From the NCBI GenBank assembly GCA_031841125.1, contig CM063112.1, positions 31,336,603-31,400,602 on the forward strand: a stretch of 64,000 nucleotides of DNA, written 5' to 3'. The first letter of the stretch is position 1, and each line of letters starts with the position of its first letter. The translations under genes and the position numbers were made by a program. This document shows, in pieces, positions 34,280 to 44,889 of the stretch. Under the pieces are notes generated by a model that saw only the letters and a list, made by a program, of their open reading frames with translations, was not told the origin of the DNA and made no database searches. The stretch comes from Acanthococcus lagerstroemiae. Its lineage: Eukaryota > Arthropoda > Insecta > Hemiptera > Eriococcidae.

Positions 34280-37200
34280 TTTTTAAATTTTTCAACACTA
34301 TACATCAGGCATTGTTTCCAGCGAAAAATTGTTCTGAGAGCTTCCAGGTCGAGATCTGGTGAGAGTCATTCAACTTTTTGAGTCGAATTCAAACCCATCG
34401 TTAAAAATGATCCACACTTATTTTTCGATGCCCATTATAGCCCTAGCTCCCCACCCTAGTGTATCAAAATTTCTGATAGCATGAGTCAGCGCCAAATTTG
34501 GATAAAAAATTTGGACTCAGCGAGAAAATTTGAGTAAAAACAGGCAGTTATCTCATTTTTTTGATTTTTGAAAATTTAAAAAATTTTTCCATAGACGTCA
34601 GGCACCATTTTCGAAGAAAATCTTTCGGAGAGTTTTCGGGCCGGAACCTAGTGAAAATTATTCAACGTTTCAAGGCGAATTCCAATACCTCGTCAAAATT
34701 CATCCACACTCATTTTTCAATACTCATGATAGCTTCCCCAGTGTCTCAAAATTTTTGATCGCATTCCAGCACCAGAAGATCAGAGCCAAATTTGGACAAC
34801 GAATTTGAACTCAGCGAGAAAAACTGAGTAGGAATAAGTGGTGACCATCATTTTTTCTATGTTTGACAGTTTTAGACATTTTCCTACTTTTTCCGGAGAA
34901 AAATTTTTCGAGCATCTTGCCGGACAAGACCAGGTGAAAATTATTCAAATCTTCGAGTCGAATGCCAGTCCGTTATTGGAATTGATCCGCACTCAATTTT
35001 CGACCCAGATCTCCCCTTGCCAGTGTAACTAAGGTTGCGATGGTGTACCGATACCAGAGGGTCAGCGCCAAATTTGGATAACGAGTTTGGACTCGGCGAA
35101 AAATGTTGAGTAGGAATACGCGGCCATCTCAATTTCGTTGATTTTTTGAAAATTCGAAAATTTTTCCATATTTACTCGTAGTTCCAGGCACTCTTTCCGA
35201 CGAATAATTTTTCGGAGTTTTCGGACCCGGACTCGGTGAAAATTATTCAATTTTTTGAGGCGAATTCAAATCCCTCGTCAAAATTTATCCACACTCACTT
35301 TTCGATACCCGTTATAGCCCCCCCCCCTATGTATCAACATTTATGATCGCATCCTGGCATCCGAAGGCCAGAGCCAAATTTCAACAACACAACGAATTTG
35401 GACTCAGCAAGAAAAACTGAGCAGTAGTAAATAGCCATCCCAATTCTTTTAATTTTCAAGAATTTTGAAAATTTTTTCATAATTATACCTATATCAGGAA
35501 TTTTTTTGGGAAAAAAATTTTTCGTAGACCTTCCGCGCGGGACCTGGTAAGAATTATTCAATTTCCCGAGACGAATTCGAATCCGTCGTCGAAATCGATC
35601 TACAGTCAATTTTCGACCCAGTATAGCCCCTCTCTAGTGTGACTACTTTTTGGATCGTATCTCGGCAACGGAGCCTCAGCGCCAAATTTGGACAACGAAT
35701 TTAAACTCAGTGAGAAAATTTGAGTAGGAATAAGCGGTGATCTCTGATTTCTTTTTTGACATTTGAAAATGTTGACAGCTTTTCAATATTATATTATACG
35801 TCAGGCACCTTTTTCGACGAAAATTTTTCGGAGAGTTTTCGGGCCGGAACCTGGTGAAAATTATTCAACTTTTCAAGGCGAACAAAATTCATCCACACTC
35901 ACTTTTCAATACTCATAATAGCTCACCTTGTGTCTCAACATTTTTGATCGCATCCCGGTACCAGAAGATCAGAGCCAAATTTGAACAACGAATTCGGACT
36001 CTGTGAGAAAAATTAAGTGGGAATATGTCTTAATTTTTTTGATTATTGAAAATTTTTGAAATTTTCCCAATGAATCAAGCACTCTTCCTGAAGAAAATTT
36101 TTTCGAGTAGCTTCCAGGACAAGACCAGGTGAAAATTATTTAAATCTTCGAGTTTAATTCAAATCCGTCATCGAAATTCATCCACACTTAAATATTCGAC
36201 TCAGCATGCCCCCTCTTCCTCCCACCTTCCCAGTATGACCAAGGTTTCTATTGCATACCGACACAAGAGGGTCAGCGCCAAATTTGGACAACGAATTTGG
36301 ACTCAGCGAGAAGAATTAAGTAGGAATAGGTGGTGACCTCAATTTTTAATTTTTGAAAATTTTTGAAATTTTTCCACATCAGGCATTTTTTCAGGGGAAA
36401 AATTTTTCGAGCACCTTCCAGGACGGAACCTGGTGAAAATTAGTCAAGTTTTTGAGTCGAATTCAAATCCATCATCAAGACTGATTCACACTCACTTTTC
36501 GATATCCATTATAGCCCCCCCCCCGTGTATCTAAATTTAAGATCGAATCCTGGCACCGAAAGGTCAGAGCCAAATTTAGATGACAAATTTAGACTCAGCT
36601 AGAAAAATTAAGTAGAAATAGGTGGTTACCTCAATTTTTGATTTTTAAAAATTTTTTAAATTTGTCCATACTACATACATACATTAATACATCAGGCATT
36701 TTTTTCGGCGAAAAACTTTTTGAAGAGCTTCCAGGACAGAAACTGGTGAAAATTATTCAACTTTTCTGGGCGAATTCAAATCCCTCGTCAAAATTTATCC
36801 ACATTCACTTTTCGATACCCCATTTATAGCCCCTCTCCAGTGTATCAAAATTTATGATCGCATCCTGGCACCAGAAAATCGGAGCCACATTTGGACAAAG
36901 AACTTGGATTCAGCGAGACAAATTAATTAGAAACAGGTGGTTACCTCAATTTTTGATTTTTGAACATTTTTGAAATTTTTCCATAGTATACATCAGACAC
37001 TTTTTTTTGGCGAAAAACTTGCCGAGGAGCTTCCAGGACGGAATCTGGTGAAAATTAGTCACATTTTCGAGTCTAATTCAAATCCGGCGTCAATGTTGAT
37101 CCAAACTCACTTTTCGATACCTTTTATAGCCCCCCTCCCCACCCCGTGTATCAAAATTTATGATCGCATCTTGGCACCAGAAGGTCTGAGCCAATTTTAG

Positions 37201-38222
37201 ACAACAAATTTAGACTCAGCGAGAAAAATTGAACAGGAATAGGTGGCCATCCCAATTTTTTCAATGATCAAAAATTTTGAAAATTTCTCCATATTACAGA
37301 TGAATTATATTTTTTGACGAAAAAGTTGTCGGGAGCTTCTGAGCCGGGACTTGGTGAAAATTATTCGAACTTTTGAGGCGAATACAAATTCCTCGTCAAA
37401 TCTGATCCACCCTCAATTTTCGTCCCAATATGCCCCTCCCCCTTGCCCAGTGTAACCAAGGTTTCTACCGAATACCAGCACCAGAAGGCCAGCGCCACAT
37501 TTGGACAATGAACTTGGAAACAGCGAGAAAAATTAAATAGGATTAGGGGGTTATCTCTGTTTATTTGATTTTGGAAAATGTTGAACAGCACTCTTTTCGA
37601 TGAACATTTTTTTGGAGAATTTCAGCGCCGCTTGGTGAAAATTATTCAATTTTTCTAGGCGAATCCAAATCCGTCATCAAAATTGATCAGCGCTCAATGT
37701 TCAACCCAGTACCCCCCCCCCAGTGTAACCAGGGTTTCGATCGTATCCCGGCACCACAGGGTCAGAGCTACATTTCGACAACAAACGTATAGACTCAGCG
37801 AGAAAAATTGAGTAAGAATTGGCGGTTATTTCAAATTTATTGATTTTTTGAAAACTTTGAAAATTTCTCCATACTCAATCATGCATTTTTCCCGGCAAAA
37901 AATGATTGGGGAACTTCCGGGACGGGACTTGGAGAAAATTATTCAACTTTTTGAAGCGAATTCAAATCCGACCAAATTTTGGATCGTAGCTTGGCATCTG
38001 AGTGTCAGCGCAAAATTTATACTCAGGAAGAAAAATTGAGCAAAATTAATAAGTGATCTCAAGTTTTTTTAATTTTTGGAAATTTTGAACATTTTTCCAT
38101 ACAATATACTTAAATTTTAGGCACTTTCGACGAAAAATTTGTCGGAGTTTTCGGGCCGGGACCTGGTGACAATTATTCAACATTTCGAGGCGAACTCGAA
38201 TCCGTTGTCAAAATTGAAAAAT
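34280..38222 (-). repeat. Satellite subfamily C array, about 14 monomers of about 295 bp
   Basis: Monomers are recognised by GAGAGCTTCCAGGAC-type sequence at about 34337, 34629, 34912, 35215, 35527, 35828, 36110, 36412, 36730, 37028, 37332, 37618, 37915 and 38140. They share with arrays 1 and 2 the order CATCAGGCATTTTTTCGGCG, AAAATTTTTCGGAG, ATTATTCAACTTTT, GAATTCAAATCC, CAAATTTGGACAACGAATTT, GACTCAGCGAGAAAAATTGA and TTTTTGAAAATTTTTCCATA, so they are one ancient family. The middle third is subfamily-specific (TCCACACTCACTTTTCGATA, ATAGCCCCCCCC, GATCGCATCCTGGCACC). The orientation is that of array 2. Confidence 0.88.
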
Positions 38223-38631
38223 AAAATTTTATGAGGTAAGAATTCTTAGTATTATTTCGATACTTCTTGTCAGTTCAGCTTTATGAGCCCCTCCCCCACT
38301 TCCGTACGACTACTTGCGCTCATGGTAGGAAGCCAGTCCATAGTGAAAAGCAGTTCGAAAGTGTAATAAGTCAGTGAGTTCCAAATAATTAGGTAACCCT
38401 GTCAGCAGGAGTGGAATAAGGGAGGTGTAGAAACACAGAATATTCCGACTACAAATGTACAAATTTCAACTATAACAAGCAAGAAAAATCCTCTACAAAT
38501 AACGTTAATGTACACACGAACTGAGAAGTAGACTGTAACACAAAATATATGTAGATGAGAGCCGTAACATAAAGGGGAAAAATAGGTATATGCCAGAGGG
38601 AAAAAAAAATAAAAAATAAGAAAAAAATAAC
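38223..38631. other. Unique flank of the minus-strand 5S gene
   Basis: No repeat or gene was recognised. The last 50 bp are A-rich on this strand, which gives T-runs just downstream of the minus-strand 5S gene, suitable for polymerase III termination. Confidence 0.45.
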
Positions 38632-38749
38632 GCCAACGGCATCTGGCTTTCCCAGGCGGTCACCCATCCAAGTACTAACCAGACTCGATGTTGCTTAACT
38701 TCGGTGATCGGACGAGAACCGGTGTATTCAACATGATATGGTCGTTGGC
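38632..38749 (-). rRNA. 5S rRNA: 5S ribosomal RNA gene, variant A
   Basis: This is a full-length 118-nt 5S gene on the minus strand, starting GCCAACGACC and ending CCGTTGGC. The internal control region is intact: A-box region AAGTTAAGCAAC and C-box region TTGGATGGGTGACCGCCTGG. The RNA product is a structural part of the large ribosomal subunit. The transcript is followed by TTATTTTTTT, a polymerase III terminator. It differs from the other three copies at positions 17, 19, 59 and 61 (T, T, A, A instead of C, C, G, G), which keep helix II paired. One A8-C111 mismatch exists in helix I. Its flanks do not resemble the spacers of the other copies. Confidence 0.95.
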
Positions 38750-39985
38750 AGTGGTAAACTGCCATATACCAACCTATATCAGCTGAATTTCGATGTGTAC
38801 ATTCGGGTGGTCTCAATTCTTGACTTTTGACTTTTGCTGTTTTTAATATGTCCCCTCCCCCTATCACTTTCAGACAGGTTAACCCATATTACAAGGAGGA
38901 GAAGTTCTTAAGGAAATTAACATTGATTTTTGGCACTTGAGTTGGGGAGCCTCCGCACATGAGCCTTTTTTTTTTTTTTTTTTTTTTTCCTCTAAAATAG
39001 AGATTGTAAGTGTTACTAAATTCATTACAGGCAGGGTCATTTTCCCCATCCCCTAAACTAATCAGGCTCCATAGAGAGGGGAGCTAGAACTGTCTTAAGG
39101 TGCATTTTCCACTTATCAATTGACTAAATAGCTTTTTTGGGGAGAGGGGTAGAAATTTACTGTACCCTCTCCAAATTGTTTAGGTGGGTACAATTTACCC
39201 CTGTTCTCCCCATTCTGACACCACTGGCTATGGTATCATAGTGTTTCTTTTCAAGCTCGGTTCTAGTTTTCTCCTGATTACTTGGAAACTGCATGGGTAA
39301 GTATTTAAATTTTAGTCATATTTTCAAACTGTAAAAGTAACTTGCTTCCTTCCCCTGTATTTCCCTTATAGCCCAGTAACCAAAGAAAACGCAAGATGCT
39401 GCACGAGGGTTGACATCTCACAGCCCGACTGTAAATTTATTCCAACTTTTTCGAAAAATCTGCCACTGATCTCGAAAAATGTTACCCTCAGAAGCGGGGA
39501 AGGGGTCCCAAAATTGAGCCGTGCAGGGAATATAAAGTGAACATCCTAGTTTCAACCCTATATGAGCCTTAATTCTTCCAAATTAAATTACTGAAGATGT
39601 ATACATATAGATTGGTGTTTCATTATTGGGTATATTACTTGATGAGTCATTAAATTGTCTCAAGGTTCATGATATTAGTGAGTGATAAGTACATACAAAA
39701 AGGAACTTATAAAGCGACTATCTAAAAGGAGAATATTGAATTTGTCTACAACAAAGGGTCAAAAATTTCAAATCAACTAGCCAAAAATTCATGCTCTCAT
39801 CAATTTTTTTATAAGCTGAAGTGGGAATACATTCTATCAATAGATAAAATTGGACACGCACTAGTGAAAAATATGGAATAATAGTACCTAAAGTAAAATG
39901 TAAAGTACCTAAATAAATAAATAAAAATAGGATTAAAAAATAATGAATTTTTGTTTATAATTTTCCTGAGTTCTGGGGTCAGATT
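38750..39985. other. Upstream region of the minus-strand 5S and intergenic sequence
   Basis: AT-rich unique DNA with a 24-T run near 38967-38990. No coding features were recognised. Homology to the 5S spacer becomes visible only from about 39,990. Confidence 0.4.
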
Positions 39986-40159
39986 TTTCTGATTTTTGAA
40001 GAACATTTCTCAGATTTTCTGCCCTGTGCTTTTTTTCTCCTTGCTTGAGAGTTCATTGGATCACCCTAGATGAAACGTAGGATTAAACTAATAAACATAT
40101 AAGCAGATACTGATTCATGTATTTGTCAAAAATTAACTGGCAGGTGGCATAGCTTGTTG

Positions 40160-40199
40160 GCAGACAAACGTGGATAGTCGAAATTTGCCCAACGCTTTC
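40160..40199 (+). promoter_or_regulatory. Conserved 5' flank of the tandem 5S genes
   Basis: GACAAACGTGGATAGTCGAA lies within 40 bp upstream of the gene and is repeated at about 41,660-41,680 and 43,035-43,055, more conserved than the rest of the spacer. It may hold upstream polymerase III promoter elements of the kind found in insect 5S genes; this is inference from conservation only. Confidence 0.45.
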
Positions 40200-40317
40200 G
40201 GCAACGGCCATATCACGCTGAATACACCGGTTCTCGTCCGATCACCGAAGTTAAGCAGCGTCGAGTCTGGTTAGTACTTGGATGGGTGACCGCCTGGGAA
40301 AGCCAGATGCTGTTGGC
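40200..40317 (+). rRNA. 5S rRNA: 5S ribosomal RNA gene, variant B copy 1
   Basis: This is a 118-nt gene with intact internal control region (GAAGTTAAGCAGCG, GTTAGTACTTGGATGGGTGA, CCGCCTGGGAA) ending CTGTTGGC, then GTC and a run of about 26 T, a strong terminator. Position 2 is G instead of C, opposite G117, so helix I has one mismatch near the end. It may be a slightly impaired copy. Confidence 0.93.
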
Positions 40318-41695
40318 GTCTCTTTTTTTTTTTTTTTTTTTTTTTTTGCTTCTGAATGCATTTTATGGTTTCTTAACTAGATATTCAATACATTCTTCAC
40401 CTCCAATTACATTTTTTACCATAAATATCTACTCTGTGCCTCTTATAATATGTATTGTTCCACACGCTAATAGCATTTTAGCAATTGGTAAGAGTTTCTT
40501 TTCTATGACCATTCAGTAGTTTATGGGAGGGCAGATGCAAAGTTTAACTAAACAATCCAAAATTTCGCTTAGTTGGCTTGTAAAATAAAATTTCAAAGTT
40601 TTTATGCGAATTTATGTTGTAAAAACTGGCAAAAATGGGTATTTTTCACACTTTGGGGTCAGTTTTTCCCAACTTGGGAGATCTTTTCCCAACTTATCCC
40701 AACTGGCCAACTTTGTTCAGAGGAAGGCTGCTTCCTACCACCCTGTGATGCGTGTTTTGTTCCTGAATAAGGGAGAAAAGAAGAACAAAAAACTGCTATT
40801 TTGCCCTATGTGGAAATGCCGACCATATCCTCCAGCCAAAGGTGTAATAAAGCAAATTTGACTTTGAAGAGAGTATTCTGAATCTAGGAAATACAAAATG
40901 TTAACTTGGCCAAATAACAGCTACAGGTTGATAAAAGTATATGTATCAGCCAAAAATATATTAGGGTGTCTACCAAAACTGGAAAATGAGAATCCAGGAG
41001 TTTCTGGAACTTTTTGGGAACCTATCCAGGGTTTTTCTAGGACCCAGAGGAAAATTTTTTCCTCTTGTCCCTTCTTGAAATCTACCTAGTAAGGAACACA
41101 TTCAATTATAGCTATCAATTGTTGTCGCATAATATATTTGATTTTCTAATTCATAAAAAAATTGTTATTCCTCAGATAGTTATTCCAAGATTATTCAGAT
41201 AAATTCTGGGGTATTCCGGCTTTTTAGGCCCTCTGTGTAAACTTTGTGACTTTTTGGGGTTTTGGAGGTTTTTTGGACAGGCAGACACGCAGTACCTACC
41301 TATACATACTTTTCTCAAGTAGGTATATATAAAATGAAAAATAAAAGATTTTGTTTGGCGTGCTAATGAAAGATTTTTAAATCTAAGGGAATGAAAAGAC
41401 AAAGAAAAAAAGAAATGAGAGATATAGAAAAACAGAAAAAAGAATAAAGCTCTTCCTTCATTTCAACTAAGAATCAGATCCAGTCAGTTGGTGAAGAACA
41501 TTCTTGGAAAGTTTCTGTCCTGCTGTTCCTCTCCTTGCTTCACAGTCCATCCAACCACCCTAGGTGAAACATAGAATTAGACTAATGAACCTAACTAGCT
41601 ACCAGCCTACTGATTTATGTATTTGTTAAAAATTAACTAGCAGGTTAGCATATTGGCAGATAAACGTGGATAGTTGAAATTTCTCCTATGTTGTT
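40318..41695. other. 5S intergenic spacer 1
   Basis: Non-coding spacer of the rDNA unit. A stretch at about 40,620-40,860 is related to the interval of about 42,370-42,600 of the next spacer (GCAAAA..GGTATTTTTCACAC, GAATAAGGGAGAAAAGA, TTTTGCCCTATGTGGAAATG). Open frames here are not conserved between spacers and were rejected as genes. Confidence 0.7.
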
Positions 41696-41813
41696 GTCAA
41701 CGGCCACATCACGCTGAATACACCGGTTCTCGTCCGATCACCGAAGTTAAGCAGCGTCGAGTCTGGTTAGTACTTGGATGGGTGACCGCCTGGGAAAGCC
41801 AGATGCTGTTGAC
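41696..41813 (+). rRNA. 5S rRNA: 5S ribosomal RNA gene, variant B copy 2
   Basis: This 118-nt gene is identical in its internal promoter to copies 1 and 3. Position 2 is T and position 117 is A, a paired change that keeps helix I base-paired (C2-G117 becomes U2-A117). Position 12 is C. A run of T follows after GACATTAC. It is likely transcribable. Confidence 0.94.
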
Positions 41814-43071
41814 ATTACTTTTTTTTATACTAATTTTTGAAGAGGTCATAAAAATTATTGATACTGCCTTTTCTAATACATTTTATGGTTTCTTAATTGG
41901 ATAATAAAATATTATTACTCCTCGGGTAGACCAGTTCTCAAGTACCAATGTTATAAGAAATTGCACCATATAAGGTCAGTGACATACTAAGAATGAGAAT
42001 CTCTCGAGGCTACTGAGGAAATAGAATTTTGTCAACTGCAAATAGGGGAGCTGATTTTAGATGGAAATTTAGTGATCTGTTGATAGAAAATTTGGAATAT
42101 TTTAGCATTTTCATAAAACTCTAATCTGTTGGAAGAAACTAAACTTTTTTTTTCATCAGTTTTACACCTGTAAAGTAAGCAACTTTCCAGTTTGATTCAT
42201 TAGCCCCTCCTCCATCTCCTCCCTTTCTTGTTACTCTGCAAGGCTACCAGCACCTCACAGACTAGTGATTAAGGGCAAGAACAAACAGCATTGGGAGGGG
42301 AGGCTGATGAATTTTCCAACTGAAGGGTCTCAAATTTCGCTCAATTAGCTTGCAACATATTTTTCAAAATTTTTAATGAGGATTTGTGTTGTTAAAACTG
42401 GCAAAACTTGGTCTTTTTTATGCTCCTAGAGTCGGATTTTTCCAAGTTAAGCTGTATTTTTCCAAATTTCTTAACTGGCCAATTGGATTAAAGAGAGCCC
42501 CCCTTGTTGTTTCATCCCTGAATAAGGGAAAAAAGAGGAGAGAAACAAAATAGAAAAAAAACTGTAGTTTTGCCCTCTATGGAAATGATAGTATTCTGAA
42601 TCCAGGAAACATAAAATGTTGACATTTCTCTGAATAATACATACAGAAAAGTTGATAATGTCCTTGTATATAACTTGAAAATATCCATTTATAAATACTT
42701 TTTTAATATAATGTAAGATGAAAAATAAAAGATTTCATTTAGGGGTCTAATGAAAGTTTTCTAAATCTAAGGGAATGGGAGGGAGGGGAGAGAGAGAGAG
42801 AGAAACAGAAAAAAGGAATAAGCCCTATCTTCATGTTATAGCAAGAATCAAAGTTAGTCAGTCCTTGAAAAACATTTCTCAGGAGTTTCTGCCCTGTGCT
42901 TTTCCTCTCCTTGCTTGACAGTTCATTGGACCATCCTAGATGAAACGTAGGATTAAACTAATAAACATATAAGCAGATACTGATTCATGTATTTTTGTCA
43001 AAAATTAACTGGCAGGTGGCATAGCTTCTTGGCAGACAAACGTGGATAGTCGAAATTCGCCCAACACTTTC
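41814..43071. other. 5S intergenic spacer 2
   Basis: Homologous to spacer 1 with indels. It contains a (GA)n run near 42,790-42,803. No coding feature. Confidence 0.7.
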
Positions 43072-43189
43072 GCCAACGGCCATATCACGCTGAATACACC
43101 GGTTCTCGTCCGATCACCGAAGTTAAGCAGCGTCGAGTCTGGTTAGTACTTGGATGGGTGACCGCCTGGGAAAGCCAGATGCTGTTGGC
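43072..43189 (+). rRNA. 5S rRNA: 5S ribosomal RNA gene, variant B copy 3
   Basis: This 118-nt gene has the standard ends GCCAACGGCC and GCTGTTGGC, so helix I is complete (one G-U). The internal promoter is intact, and ATCAC plus a run of 12 T follows. It is the best candidate for the consensus functional copy of the tandem group. Confidence 0.95.
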
Positions 43190-43309
43190 ATCACTTTTTT
43201 TTTTTTGCGTAGATGCTCACTTTTGAAAAGGTCATGAAATTATTGACATTGCCAATTGCACTTTTTTTTCAGAACTGTTTCCTCAATTGAGAGAGGGTTT
43301 TATCCTCAA

Positions 43310-43925
43310 TCAGTGGCAACTGATCAAAATAATTCTACTGCATAAATAAGATTCCAGAAATATTATATAAATAATTACAGGCCCATCAGCCTGAGTTCAA
43401 AAAATATTAGTGAAGTACTCAGAAAAGTTTTAATAAAGAGAGTTTACCCTATGCTGAAGGCGCAGCAGCCAAGAGAAAGGCCAGTTTGAGAAATGGGTAC
43501 TTAACTATTAACCATATTATGTTTTCCATTCAGCCACTGATGCGATACTCGAAAGGGTAGATTCCAGGGCCGGGTGTGCGGTGTCCCAGGGGCCACTCTG
43601 GCATGCGTGCATCGCCATACATTCCACCACGTTAGATCAAATACTATAAAAAGCTAGGGAGGACAATATGCCGTTGCCTTTGAGTTTATAGATTATAATA
43701 AAGTTTTTGATTCAGTTAAACATTATTTTGGTCGGGGGGGGGGGCTTTAAAAACAAGGGGTTAAAAGGGATATTTTAAAAAGTGGTATACAGGGGCAACG
43801 CAATATGTAAGGTTGGACAACGAGGGCGTGAAATTAAGAACATAAATAAATAAAATAGGTAGATCCCTCGTCACCAACTTTATTCACTGCAGTTCTGGAA
43901 GAAATTTTTAGGAACCTTGAATGTT
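43310..43925 (+). pseudogene. RTE-like RT fragment inserted in the 5S spacer
   Basis: Forward readings in order: NYRPISLSSKN, then VLIKRVYPMLKAQQPRERP, then (after a SINE-like insert) AFEFIDYNKVFDSVKH, which is RT motif A with the catalytic D kept. YTGATQYVRLDNEG and DPSSPTLFTAVLEEIFRNLE (motif B neighbourhood) follow. Stops and frameshifts separate the blocks, and a G-run lies at about 43,736. The fragment ends before motif C. It interrupts the spacer downstream of the third tandem 5S gene. Confidence 0.78.
43531..43632 (+). mobile_element. Core of the SINE-like element inside the RT fragment
   Basis: GCCACTGATGCGATACTCGA, GTCCCAGGGGCCACTCTGGC and ATGCGTGCATCGCCATACAT match 32424-32530, but head and tail are both missing. 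It splits the RT reading between the QQPRE and IDYNKVFDS motifs. Confidence 0.65.
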
Positions 43926-44045
43926 GAGGGACAATTTTTTCCTCGAATCGGTATTCGGCATTTTCGACCTATCCCCTTTCCCCAACCACGTCACCGTCGA
44001 CAGGACTCGGTCCTTGCTCCCACTTTTTCAATATCTATCCTCAAA

Positions 44046-44110
44046 TAGCAGTATCGAGTCTGGTTCAGCGCCCAAAAAATTCAAATGCTGTTAACCTCGA
44101 TTTTTTTTTT
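44046..44110 (+). pseudogene. Decayed 3' end of a fourth tandem 5S gene
   Basis: AGCAGTATCGAGTCTGGTT matches positions 56-74 of the intact genes with two changes, and AAATGCTGTTAAC matches the 3' end. Most of the C-box region is lost. A T-run follows, and the next 100 bp (AAAATTATTGA, CATTTTATTTCTCGTTTCTT) match the spacer downstream of the intact copies. The 5' half is not recognisable. Confidence 0.6.
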
Positions 44111-44190
44111 CTCACCTACACTTACATACGTCTCTTTCTAAAGAAAACCATCAAAATTATTGACTGTTCTTAACTAAAAACTCATTCATT

Positions 44191-44885
44191 TTATTTCTCG
44201 TTTCTTGACCAGTACTTTTTTCCTCACGAAATTAGCATTAGAGTAATAGATATGTAATTTGTAAGAGGTACACAGAAGGATTTGCACCAACAGTAGACAG
44301 TTATTAGCTCCCTGTTTTACTTTGCCTTTCAACAGTCGATATTACGCATTTCACTTTTTGTCTAAGATTCTAATGGATATTAAAAAAGATTAGGAGCTTT
44401 TAAAATTATTGACTTGTATCTGAAATCAGTTTCAATGGTGATACTTAAACGGCAGTAGTAATGGAAACGCTTCTACTTCATTTCACTGTTTCCTCAACCA
44501 GACGTTCGAAAAGGTAGTGGAAATCTAAACGACTTTTACGTATAGTCCTGTACTTGACACACCGCTACAACTGACTAAAGTAAATCGTATACGAACTTCT
44601 ATTCTTGTCAGGAAAATTGAAAGTCCTGTCGATACTCTCGATGTCATTGACAAAACGTTCACGGTGCAGTTATTATTGGATTTTCTTTTTCGTTTCTCCG
44701 CACTTCAGTAAACAATTTTACACTTTCGACGCACAGTCGGCCTTAAGAAGGGGATTATGGAGAATAATGCTCCTTTTTACGGATCAAAATTTAAAAAAAA
44801 AATCATGGAACTTCTCTGAAAAATTGAAGAAAATTTTGCCGAGCCTAGTTCGTCCTAAACGATACACACCAGTTGCACTAAATTT
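44191..44885. other. Decayed spacer-like sequence, no gene recognised
   Basis: A second weak match to the post-5S spacer occurs at about 44,395-44,510 (AAAATTATTGACTTG, CATTTCACTGTTTCCTCAACCAGA). This suggests another unit decayed beyond recognition. The open frame of about 114 codons crossing 44,605-44,949 has no motif in its first part. Confidence 0.4.
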
Positions 44886-44889
44886 CGGA

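Larger units (their letters stand above)
39990..44190 (+). repeat. Tandem 5S rDNA units (about 1.38-1.50 kb each)
   Basis: The three plus-strand 5S genes start at 40200, 41696 and 43072 (distances 1,496 and 1,376 bp). Their spacers are homologous. Each gene is preceded by GAAACGTAGGATTAAACTAA-type sequence and by GGCAGACAAACGTGGATAGT close to the gene. Each is followed by a T-run and AAAATTATTGA..CATTTTATGGTTTCTTAA. A mid-spacer block (AAAATAAAAGATTT, AAATCTAAGGGAATG) also recurs. An RTE fragment entered the fourth spacer at about 43,310, and a decayed gene end follows at 44,046. Confidence 0.88.

Noticed and set aside
38470..41904. Open frames over the 5S genes and spacers
   Set aside because: They include the 5S sequence itself in translation and are not conserved between spacers, so they are shadows of the rDNA units.
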